Shown: piece after piece, positions 54,161 through 64,000 of the stretch
Layout: the number at the start of each line of letters is the position of its first letter
Position numbering within the stretch: position 1 is the stretch's first letter
Position numbers and translations under genes: made by a program
Notes under the pieces: model-generated
What the model saw: only the letters and a program-made list of their open reading frames with translations
Databases searched by the model: none
Told to the model about the DNA's origin: nothing
Assembly (NCBI GenBank): GCA_035048485.1
Contig: CM068584.1
Span: forward strand, 55,553,739 to 55,617,738
DNA: 64,000 bases
Direction of reading: 5' to 3'
Source of the DNA: Pteria penguin
Taxonomy: Eukaryota > Mollusca > Bivalvia > Pterioida > Pteriidae

Positions 54161-56089
54161 ATGCAACTGCTTCTCTTGTTGAGTTTTCTACCTATGATAT
54201 TAGGGTGTGATTTTTGCCGACGTCATACGGCATTTATTCGATGTCGGGATACCGTAATCTGCCCCCCTCCCGTGAACGCTACATTAATTGTTTCATGCCA
54301 AATAAAAGAGATTATTCCTACCTACATATATAAAGATATCATCGTCGAAGGAGGATTATGTGATGACATTGAGTCATATAAACATTTATGTTCAAACACC
54401 AAGACCATCAGATTAAAGAATCGAATATACAGATGTAAGTATATGATAATTTATTGTTAATCACACACACCCATACATCCTCACCCTCACATACATCCAC
54501 ACAACAACAAACAAAAACATTTATACTTATGGTAATAAATAATTAAACTAATTCATGCCATTTAATTATAGTAAATCTAAATAGAAAGCAAAGACATCTA
54601 ATTTGACCTTACGATGACCGTGTGAATCAGACAACCGCTAGTCGACCTGGGTAAAATCCCAAATATAGTCAATAGAATCATCCAATGAAAAGTAAACAAT
54701 ACAGACATTACATCACTAGTCTTTTATCCATCCTTTATTAAACATGGAATGTCTTACTCTTAACGACGGTAAAATAATCAATAATTGTAAGTAACTTTGT
54801 AGTATTAATCCCTTAGACAAAATTTACATGATATTAATACTAGGATTCATTCTGCTTTTTATCAATGATTTATGTATCATCTCGTTTGCCTTTTTTTTTT
54901 GTCGATAGGTCAAGACAAGATGCCTGATGTTACATCTACATCGTGGATGAGTAAGTCAATCTTTTTTTTTTAAATGTATTTTTGTTACTGTTAATTGACC
55001 TAACATTTTTTACTACTTAAACGATGTACATAATGCATGGATCCAGAAATTATCAAATGGTATATCCAAACCTTCGAACCCCCCTCTTTTTTTTTTATAA
55101 AATTTTAAAACTCTAGATTGGCGAGTGTTCCAGACTTCTGATCCCTCCACTCTGGATCCATGTATGTGTATCTTTATAATAATAATAAAAGGAAGGGGTA
55201 AGGTGGGGGGGGGGGTGTAATTAACGTCAGTGATATAGGTTACGATGACAGAATTATTGTTGTACAATAAAGTCATTCAGATAAATTTTTCAAATTAAAC
55301 ATATAAAATCATTACTTTTATTCTACAGGATCAACAATGTCGACGATTGAACCCGTCTTACAAACTTCTTATGATGTAATATCTGGTCACGTAACTTTAT
55401 ATGAACATACCACAACCCCTTCACTTGAAACGATAACGCGTGTGAATATGTCATCAACCTATATGTTAAGTAATTATTCTAATATAAAACCTCCCATCAC
55501 CCCTATGTCATCAACATTTACTAGTTTCCATAATTTACCTTCGGTTCACATGTCTATCATTGAATCTTCGCCCACCGTGATATCGCAAACTCCCTCTTCT
55601 TATTTATATTTAACACCTCTCGACCACACGTCTGAAAGGCAGATAGATGTTCAGTCTGATATTTATTCCACATTACTCTCTTCTGATGTGTTAAGTTCAT
55701 CATACGATGTTGACATTTCGAGCTCATTGACCAAAATACGAAATGAATTATCTCCCTTTTCATGGCTTTCCTCATCTACCCAAAATACTTTAATGACCCC
55801 CACCTCTACATTACCAAATACTGAAGAGTCTACACACCTTTTTACTCCATCCATATCCACTCCTAGTCCACACCATTCTGAAGTTCGGACCGGTATCCAG
55901 GGTAAGATTATCCTCATTATCGTATGCAGCATTGTAGTCATACTCATAGTTATAATTCTTGCACGAAAATATCGTATGTCTCACTCTTATACCCCATATC
56001 ATATAGTAACAAAGAACCTTTCTACAGAGATGGATACCTTTTCTGTAAACTCTCGTGATACATCCGACGATGAATTAAATGATGCCTGA
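54161..56089 (+). CDS. Mucin-like type I membrane protein, three exons
   Basis: Exons 54161-54434, 54909-54950 and 55329-56089 have GT-AG borders and compatible phases, giving 358 aa. The ATG at 54161 is chosen because it starts a clear signal peptide, MQLLLLLSFLPMILGC. A small Cys-rich ectodomain follows (CDFCRRHTAFIRC, CPPPVNATLIVSC). Then comes a stalk of about 200 residues very rich in Ser/Thr/Pro, likely O-glycosylated. The transmembrane helix is IILIIVCSIVVILIVIIL (about residue 300), and the cytosolic tail of about 45 residues has acidic Ser motifs. It could be a host cell-surface receptor or mucin, or an envelope-like protein of a mobile element. No fusion peptide or known receptor fold was recognised. 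Confidence 0.78.
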
Positions 56090-56092
56090 TTT

Positions 56093-56127
<35 letters not shown>

Positions 56128-56579
56128 ATTATAATTATTACTAATATTAGCATAAATTTTCATTATTTTAACATATTACTCACATTTCTTGAATGACATT
56201 ATGTATGAAATTAAAAAAAAATACACTGAATTAAACTGTGTTTTATTCTTATTGCTAAAGGCATGCTATCCCCTATGACACCATTACACGTAACTTTCCC
56301 TCGACCAAAAAGTCGAATGTGAGTATATTCTTTTTAAACATGATTAACATATAAAATGTATACATATCTGATTGGTTATATGTAGTTTGTTTAATCTTGT
56401 GTGATTACATGTTTATGTATGTTTATGTATTTTTATCTGATCGTTATCCGTCCGAACAATTCGACAGCTGCATGCAGAATGAATCAGCAGATCTGTTATG
56501 AAATCGGGCAGTAGAGTTATACACAATGAGTGAACGATGTACTTTATACGTATTCAAAACCACTCATGCATATGATACA
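56090..56579. other. 3' flank with poly-T run
   Basis: T-run at 56093-56124. No gene was recognised. A possible small exon bounded by aaag and gtgagt near 56260-56320 has no supporting partner. Confidence 0.4.
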
Positions 56580-56588
56580 TATATATAA
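56580..56588 (+). promoter_or_regulatory. TATA box of the PolB gene
   Basis: TATATAAGC, about 75-83 bp upstream of the ATG at 56663. Confidence 0.55.
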
Positions 56589-57024
56589 GCGCTGCACGCA
56601 AAATTTTTAGCCATTTCTGAGAGAAGACTCGCAACAGGACGCACGTCTAACGTCTGTCCATCATGAGTTCTCACTCCAGGTACATATATATATAATATTC
56701 ATTCAGATCCAAGATCTATATGAAGAAAATATGTTAGATAGTGACATACATGTGTTTTATCATTGATATTTACGATGGATATTATTTACATCATCGACTT
56801 AATCTATATATGACCCCTAGTTACTAGTGATACGGATCAAACCAGTCAATGACACGTACTAGTTCTTTTCTTTATACGAGTAATGTTAAATGGTCTAGAA
56901 CCAGTGAAGTAATCCATCATCTAACGCTTAAAGACTAGATACACATAAACCAAATAGTCACGCATGATCTACTCCATACGTATGTGTAGACTATACGTTC
57001 TCAAGTATTGTAGGGAATAGAGAT

Positions 57025-57091
57025 GGTGTAGTAGTGGTTAAGCACTTGGTTTGCGCTGCAGACGTTCCAGGTTCGATCCCAGGATTGCACC
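57025..57091 (+). other. tRNA-like sequence in intron 1 of the PolB gene
   Basis: The 7-bp acceptor GGTGTAG/TTGCACC pairs with wobbles. A D-arm around GTGGTTAAGCAC, a loop CTGCAGA (anticodon GCA, Cys) and a T-arm CCAGGTTCGATCCCAGG with one mismatch are present. A and B box promoter elements are recognisable. The anticodon stem is weak and the length is 67 nt, so a pseudogene or SINE head is more likely than a working tRNA-Cys. Confidence 0.45.
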
Positions 57092-57424
57092 ACTATATTT
57101 AAGAGGTCTGTGACCTCCTGCTTCCATGTAGCGATATAACAACAATAATGTATAAACCTTGTGAATCAACCAACCTCAAGTAATGTAAGAAGGATAACTC
57201 GCATTTAAATTTGTAATTTATTTTAATACACTCACTCGTACGTTCTTTCTTAGTTACCCTTGCCGTTTCTGCGGACTGATATCATACAGTCTACGAGAAT
57301 GTCATTTTCACGAGATGAGTCACATTAATGAGACTGACACGAGGTATGTAAATACTATATAGTAAGAATGTTATATGGGCGGTGTTCCTTTTTCTCTATA
57401 TCATATACATATACATTGTATGAA

Positions 57425-58120
57425 CGAGAGATCCACACGGGACTCGTATGACTCTACTAATGATCATATTCACTCTATGAAATGAGAACCAGAGGCCCAC
57501 ATGAGACTCGTATGACTTTATTGACCAAAGTATAGTTCTATATAAATATGAGAACCCGTGTGGGTGCGTATGACCCTGTTGGTCAAAAAGTAAAGTTCTA
57601 TATGAATATGAGAATCCGTGTGGGGTACATGTGGAGGTTCACTGAGATGCTTTAATGATTCTATTAGACTCTGTATACGAGTAGAAGCCGGTGTGGCGCA
57701 GTGGTTAGCGTGTTCGGCTAGTGATCGAGAGGTCGCCGGTTCGAGCCCCGTCCCGGTCACACCGGTGTTCTGTCTTTCGGATGAGACAGTAAAAACCGAG
57801 GTCCCGTGTCATGGTAGGCGTGGCACGTAAAAGATCCCTCACTGCTTCGGGTGGGTCTGTTGCACAGGTCAAATATTTGTAGGCCCCGCATCAGGCAGAT
57901 GCCGTCACCATATACGTGAAATATTCGTGGTATGACGTTAAACAAAATAAAAAAAAAAATAAAAATAAAAAATGTATACGAGTAGTATGAGAGGTCCGTG
58001 TGGGGCTACCTCTGGTTCTATTGTGTAGTTCAAACAAAATGGAGGTTCACACGGTCACTTTAATGGCTATATTAGACTCTGTATACGAGTAGCATAAGTG
58101 ACCCGTTTTTGACGATGGTA
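57425..58120 (+). repeat. Diverged tandem repeat in intron 2 of the PolB gene
   Basis: Units of about 60-65 bp share ATGAGAACC, GTGTGGG, CGTATGACT and AGTTCTATAT. About four consecutive units lie before the SINE. Related phrases (tgtatacgagtag, ggaggttcac) recur after it. Confidence 0.55.
57685..57972 (+). mobile_element. tRNA-derived SINE, copy 2
   Basis: It is flanked by the 13-bp duplication TGTATACGAGTAG (57672-57684 and 57973-57985). The tRNA-Thr-like head GCCGGTGTGGCGCAGTGG has an AGT-type anticodon loop CTAGTGA and a B box GGTTCGAGCCC. A body like copy 1, the LINE-like tail (57901-57948) and an A-rich end follow. It lies in intron 2 of the PolB gene, same strand. Confidence 0.9.
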
Positions 58121-61100
58121 CAGTTTTTATCGCGGGATGAGAACGAGAACCGTATAAATTTGGCTCATACCTGTACATTATGATTAAGCATACCTTTTCT
58201 GGTCTATTCTCCAGAATCGAGAATTTATCTGCTAGTCAACGAGAGTTATACAAGGAGATCGACGATTTGGACGATTCTACCTTCGAACCCATGGACATTG
58301 CAGATGATCTCATTACGACTCCCACGTGTTCTTTGTGCCCCAACTACAACTTCAGTTCAGCTGAAGCACTCAAACAACACATGGCTGTTCACGAGGAGTT
58401 ATCTGACATTGTGAAAAGTATGGGAGAACCGATTTTCACGTGTGTGCTCTGTTCCGGTTATACCTTTACGTCCGCAGAAGCACTCAAAGGCCACATGAAC
58501 TTGCATGATGACCTTTCAAATATAGTAAAGAGTATAGGACCAGATGCACTCCTTTCTCCCGATAGAACACACGACATCGATGCGGTAGAGATGGACGTAG
58601 ACGAACACGATGTTGACGCTACGTCAAACTCTCCTTCCTCTACGGCAGATTTTACAGACATCGATGACGTCGAGTTCATGGAGGCTGATGATCTCGTAGC
58701 TGCGGTGCAGAACCCCTTTCAAATCGGTGGTGGTAGCGTCACAGACTACGACATTAAAATCATTAAAGAAAAACGACTAAAAAAGATGGGGGCCGTCGAT
58801 GTTACTTATCGATTGACATTTCCCGATGATATGTTCACTAAAAAAAAGAAGATGTCGGAAGTGCAAGATATCTTGAAACAGGCCTTTCGAGCCATGATCG
58901 ATAAAGTGAAGCAAGATTTACACCCAGACGACATCATGAGGGCGGCGATTCACAATCAAGAGTTAGACACACCGGTATTTGTCCCTACTCGAACTGCATC
59001 CAAGATGAATGCCGATGCAATGTTGGAAAGTCTCATGCTGGTTCTGAACAGTAACGAAGACATTCCATTCGACTCCTCCTGTACCATCGACATGGGAGCC
59101 ATTAAATATCCGAGGGGTGGGCATGGTAAGAAGTTCTCCACCATCAAGGATACGATCCAATGTAAGAGATCTATCGTACAAATACGCAACACCGATAACA
59201 CGTGTCTGATTCGTGCCGTACTGGTGGGATATGCGAAATCATGCATCGTATCGAATCAAGACTATGTGAAAGTCAAAGAACAGAATCCCGACAAACAACC
59301 CTGGGAAAATCTCATTACCCATGGAAAATGTACTCTACGTTATTATAAAGATATCTGCGAACACAGAACGAGATGTCTTTCTTTTCTGGTGGACCATCTT
59401 TGTCGTACCATACATATCGACGTGTCACGGCCCTTGTCGTATACATGCATACCTTTACTAGAGAATTACTTGAGTATCGGGATCTACGTCGTCAGCTCGG
59501 AGTTAAACAACGAGTTTTCCTACGTCAGTAGTACGCAAGCCATGGACGTGACAAAAGTGTTCGTGTACCACGTCGACGACCATTTCCACAGTATCGTTAA
59601 CATCACGGGATTTTTTAATACTTCCTATTTCTGTCAGCATTGCTTGAAACCCTATCAAGACAAAGATAAACATGCCTGTAAGGATCATTGCAACGTGTGC
59701 TGCACTCATCCATGTTTGAAGGAAAGACAGATAGAATGTAAGGATTGTCACCGCACATGCAGGTCTAAGGAATGTTTCGATAGACACAAGATCGACTACG
59801 AAAAGGGAAAGTCCTTATGTCAAAAATGGTATAGATGTTCGACCTGTCACAAGACTTTCAAGACCGACGACGTAGCTCCGGAAAAACATGTGTGTGGACA
59901 TTACATCTGTAAGAGTTGCCAACAGTACGTCTCTCCCGATCATCTCTGTTTTGCACGCAGTGGCATGATAGAATCTCTTCGCGGACATAGAGGCATCGCA
60001 AAAGGACGAAATGTTGCAGTGTGACTGGGGTTACCTCCAACAATCGGAACCCAACTGCAGGGAATGCCGGGACGGGACGTGTCCGCGCTGTAAAATCTGT
60101 CGTCACTGTTTTAAATCGTCATGCGGCCAGATGAAACATACCGTGGTCCTAGCGGTGACTCAGACGAGCTGCGACGATTGCGAGAAAAGGGAACTCACGC
60201 CCGAGGCTAGATGTAACACCTGTGGCGATCGCTGTAAAGTCTGCTCGAAGAGGGATAAGAAAAAGCGATATATTAAACCACCTTGCAAAAACACGTGCGG
60301 ACATAGGGAACGTATCTTTAAGACTCTAGAGGAGTTTTGGGGAGTGGTTGTTTAGTGACAAACACACGGGTTACACCGTTTTCTTCCACAACCTATCTTA
60401 CGACGGCTCGTTCCTGGTGCAATATCTGCTATCCCAGAATCTGAGACCCTCCTTCATCATTTACAGAGGCAGCAAGATACAGATGTTCACCGTGTCGCAC
60501 CTACATATACGGGTCATCGATTCATTCAACTTTCTACCCATGGCTCTTGCCAGACTCCCCAAAGCTTTCCAACTGGACTCGTTGGCCAAGGGGTATTTCC
60601 CACATTTCTTTACCAGTAAGGAAAACGAGACTTATGTGGGACCTTACCCTCCAATAGAAACCTATGGATCCGATGCCATGTCGACAGAGAACCGTGCTTC
60701 GTTTCTCTCATGGTACCAAGAGAGGATAAACAATGGTGACGTTTTCGACTTTCAGACGGAAATCGTGAAATACTGTAGGAGTGACGTCGATATTCTGAGA
60801 AGGGCATGTTTGAAGTTCAAGAATCTACTCTTAGATGTCACGGGTCAAAATGAGGGTCTTCAAATCGATGCATACGGCAGCTGCAGTATCGCCTCCTTAT
60901 GCATGCGCATCTTTAAGCAGAAATGTCTGGAAGAAACCTGGCGAGTACGAGTCAGAGATCCCGAGAAAGGCCCAGACGGAGACGTTTGGTTGGAGGGTAG
61001 ACGATGTGATGGTGCATTAAACATAGAGTTGAATGGAGTATGGATGTCTGAAAAGGATGTAATAAAGTCCGGACTCAAAACAGTGGACAAAGAATTTGTA

Positions 61101-61572
61101 AAATCTCCCATCGCACGACCTCCCCCAAACGGTTATCACTCCCGGATCAAATACAGCAAAAAATCTATTCAGTGGCTGGAACTGTTACGACACCGGGCAG
61201 CTCGAGACGGTCAAGTGTTGGACATCCATTAATTCTGTAGGGATGTCGGTACCACGGATGTCCCAAATGCTTCAAGCAGACAGACAGCATCTTGAACCCT
61301 AATATGGGTCAGACGGCGGGTGAACTACTGGCGATCACTCATCGTAAAATAAGGGAGCTCAGAAGCATGGGAATGAAGGTGGTCACCATATGGGAACACC
61401 AGTTTGACGACATGCTAGCTAAAGATGCCGAAGCTAAAGCATTTGTAGACGGATTGGACATCGTGGATCGTTTAGACCCTCGAGATAGCCTCATGGGTGG
61501 ACGTACCAATGGTTGCGTGTTATACAAAAAGATGCCCAAGGGCACCAAGGGCAAATACGTCGATTTTACCAG

Positions 61573-61713
61573 GTAATCTCTTGTTTTCCTTGAATATATT
61601 TCTGATGTCGTTTTATGGGTATGTTTGTTATCATGTCCTTGGTGAGGTTTACCAGCTTGGTCTCCTGCTTTCCGTGTTCATGTCACACTCATTTGACTTA
61701 TTTTCCTTTACAG
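61573..61713 (+). other. Intron interrupting PolB palm motif A
   Basis: 141 bp, gtaatct...tttacag. The Ser codon of the motif-A block is split two bases to one between the exons. Removing the intron restores the expected D-x-x-S-L-Y-P order, which confirms the exon call. Confidence 0.8.
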
Positions 61714-61993
61714 TCTGTATCCCTACGTCAACAAGACATGCAGGTATCCAGTCGGTCATCCGAAGATTGTGAACAGAGATTTCGGGGATATTACCCAATA
61801 CTTTGGATTGGCCAAGATTAAAATCTTACCACCGCGTGCCTTGTTCCACCCCGTTCTGGGATACAGGAGTGATGGTAAATTGACGTTCCCCTTGTGTCGC
61901 GCATGCGTGGAACGTCAGCAACAGACACCGTGTACTTGTAGCGACGACGAGAGGGCAATCATCGGTACATACTGCACACCCGAAATTAACAAG

Positions 61994-64000
61994 GCGCCTT
62001 GGATTTCTCCTTGCAAACGTATCGATCACCTTCTCAATGTCAACCATTATGTCTCGATGTATAAATAGGAGCATCAAGGAGTTGAACCTGTCTTCTGACA
62101 TAGTTGTTCGAAGATATCCCTTGATGAATCTCAGAGACGAATTAGCTCTTTCCACAGAGCTGGAAGTTACAGATGTCAGAAGCATCAGCTGCAGAGCCGT
62201 CATGATGTTCGGGTACATAGTTGGACAGGATCGAGGACTCTGTAGAGTTCCCGTCAGTGTTTGTGGTCTCTCTTGTTCATCCTGATGACTCCACATGTGT
62301 TTCCACAAAACAAACTCTTGACCAAGGGACTCAACATCCGGCATGTCACTTCCATAGATCTCTTTCAGGTCATTGATGTCGCTCTGGCTTATGTGTGCCA
62401 TGTTTGCAGGAATCAGTAGCAATGCCTTGGTGCTTTGCTCAGCAAGGTTTGAGAACCGCATCTCGAGTTGTTGAATCAAGGCGTCGACGTAAGGAATGAA
62501 GACTGATCTTTTGAAGTATTCCTTTGTCGTAGATGCTGGAACGTTGCTTCTCTGTGTCTGTTGAATGCATTGTCTCGGAACTTTAAGAGGCGTACTTGAG
62601 GAACTTGCCATTTTGTCCATTCTACAGTAGACTTGATCATAGTCAGTGTCGTTGGCCCTCGAATCTAAAATGATCTCACGTATGTCTTTTACCATTCTGT
62701 ATCCCTGGAGAATATCTAAGGACGAGCCTTGTAGTTTCCTGCTCAGTCCTGCCATGTAGCGAAAGTAATGAAGTATAGTCTGGAAAGCAGCGACAAATAT
62801 AGGTTCTGAAATTTTGTGAAGCAATCCATTTGCCTCTACTACTGCTTTAGAGTCCCATCCTCTTTCCTTGGACGATATGGCATCCAGACATAAAAGAATC
62901 GGTTCATAAAGGTGATCAAAAGCCTGAAGTGTAGTGTGTTTTTCTACCCATCTTGTCTCTGAATAAACCTTGAACTTCTTCTTGTCGATCTTTCTGGCTT
63001 CTTCGCGGTCTTCATTTTCCTCATCAACTGCCTTTTCTAACCTCCTACTCCTCTTCGGAGAGTACTTGAAAAAGATTCCCAACTTCTTCAAGGCATCTAG
63101 GCAGATCTGAACCTCTTTCAGCTGGCAGCTTTTACTAATGGCCAGGTTCAGGTCGTGACTGCTGCAGTAATGATAGATTGCCTTTGGATTGATTGCTCTA
63201 AATCGTGCGGCAGCTCCAATGTTTTTACCCGCCATATTTCCGGCCCCGTCCATAGTCTGTGACCGACATTTCTGAGGATCTAGACCAACACGGATTAAGC
63301 AGCTGATTATTGCATCACAGATTGCTTCTCCAGAAACATTTTCACACGGGATGAATTCAAGTAAGCGCTCAATAGGCTTTCCATCTTTTAGATAACGAAC
63401 AACAACTCCCAGCTGTTCCCAATTACTAGCATCTATAACTTCATCACATTGGATACTGTAATACGGGCCAATTGGTTGTGCATTTATCTCTTTCACGATC
63501 TTCTTCCTGTGTATACATTTTCACGCACGTCATAAGTTCATTTTGAGAAGTTTTTGAAATATAGGATGCATTTTTGGCACATGATCGTAGATGTTCCTGT
63601 AGTATGACATCTCCAGCATCGGCGCGAAACTGCAGAAGCTCTTTGAAATTGCCCATGTTTGAGCTCTTTTCTCTGTTCGACTCATCGTCCCGATGACCCC
63701 TTAATGCAATTCCTTGTCGTCCACAAAAAACAAGCGTCTTAATTATTGAGGACAAAATCTGTCTGTTCTTCTTTACTCTTTCACTTTCAGCATATCTGAT
63801 TGAGAGATCTATTCTCTGATTTGGATTCATGTGCGTTCCGATGAAAGAATGGAGTTTTGCCATTGACGACAAGTGATACATGCAGGTTGAATGTTCTTTC
63901 ATGTCTTCCATTGCATCTTTCCAGTTAAAGTAGGGTTCTGAAATAAGTTTTTTGGGACGTCTGTGTGAGGTATCGGGGAAGAGACAGCAACCTAAACAAT
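61994..64000 (-). pseudogene. hAT transposase (THAP12/ZMYM-like), 3' truncated, frameshifted
   Basis: The coding sequence enters from beyond the window end. At 63998-63912 it reads CLGCCLFP (end of a TTF-type zinc finger) and KKLISEPYFNWKDA. The frame to 63444 covers the start of the DUF4371-type region. A shift near 63510 leads to the second frame (63496 down), with CDEVIDASNWEQLGVVVRYL, TMDGAGNMAG, YCSSHDLNLAI and ETRWVEKH. The C-terminal dimerisation block is SSVERANSSLRFIKGYLRTT near 62100. The frame runs without a stop into antisense polymerase sequence at about 61995, so the natural end, 3'UTR and terminal repeat are missing. One frameshift plus loss of the 3' end make it inactive. Confidence 0.85.

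Larger units (their letters stand above)
56663..61996 (+). pseudogene. C2H2/OTU-like/family-B DNA polymerase gene, spliced, broken
   Basis: Exons 56663-56679, 57254-57343, 58215 to 61572 (with breaks) and 61714 to about 61996 have GT-AG borders in matching phases. In order the product has a C2H2 finger in exon 2 (CRFCGLISYSLRECHFHEMSH), two in exon 3 (CSLCPNYNF, CVLCSGYTF) and a 130-residue acidic linker. An OTU-like block (TDNTCLIRAV; HFHSIV) and Cys clusters follow. The exonuclease has the D-x-E motif near 59995, HNLSYDG near 60390 and YCRSDVDIL near 60775. Then come GQT/ELL and EFDD-like pre-palm blocks, and palm motif A across the last intron. Frame breaks lie near 59985, 60345 and about 61235-61260 (two). 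Motifs B and C are absent because a hAT sequence begins. The style is Polinton/adintovirus-type PolB. Confidence 0.8.

Overview
The window is AT-rich animal DNA. Spliceosomal introns, TATA-box promoters, tRNA-derived SINEs and many eukaryotic transposon families (I-group LINE, Mag-like Gypsy, BEL/Pao, ISL2EU-like, MULE-like, hAT, Polinton-type polymerase) point to an invertebrate metazoan. The transposon mix (YqaJ plus THAP transposase, Mag-type Gypsy, C2H2/OTU polymerases) fits a mollusc, probably a bivalve, but that is inference.

About 1-49 kb is a graveyard of nested mobile elements. Remnants of a C2H2/OTU-like/PolB gene family lie at 1.8-3.6 kb and 25.2-28.2 kb. A decayed BEL/Pao element (4.2-6.0 kb) carries a complete I-group LINE just upstream (6261-12147, minus strand) with two intact ORFs and a 13-bp target-site duplication. 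An old minus-strand Gypsy (17.0-23.5 kb) is split inside its integrase by a younger Mag-like Gypsy (17970-22567) with 181-bp LTRs and a 5-bp duplication. A 5'-truncated third Gypsy (29.0-31.3 kb) abuts an ISL2EU-like DNA transposon (31343-35547) that encodes a YqaJ nuclease, a PHD finger and a three-exon THAP/DDE transposase. A second BEL fragment (36.1-37.3 kb) has its putative LTR interrupted by a 2.4-kb MULE-like element (37343-39765). That element contains a 347-bp tandem array, a SINE and a small Cys/His-rich ORF. The SINE tail matches the LINE 3' end, so the mobiliser and its passengers are in the same window.

About 40.8-49.6 kb holds three copies of a repeat built on a short ACACGAC-N-GTCGTGT palindrome, several small inverted-repeat elements, and a five-exon minus-strand coiled-coil gene (44853-48132). 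This gene has three tandemly duplicated in-phase exons.

About 49.6-62 kb is the most unusual part. Four genes with similar TATA boxes follow one another. The first is an intronless gene joining a CARD-like domain to two PC4-like ssDNA-binding domains (50039-50824), behind an upstream region with three kB-like and four CRE-like sites. The second is a ten-exon minus-strand gene with four microexons of 18-21 bp (51544-53518). The third is a spliced mucin-like type I membrane protein (54161-56089). The fourth is a spliced C2H2/OTU-like/family-B DNA polymerase gene (56663 to about 61996) with four reading-frame breaks, cut off by a hAT transposase (61994-64000, minus strand). Whether the four genes belong to one large Polinton- or adintovirus-like element, or are partly host genes, cannot be settled here. 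No integrase, capsid or packaging ATPase was recognised.
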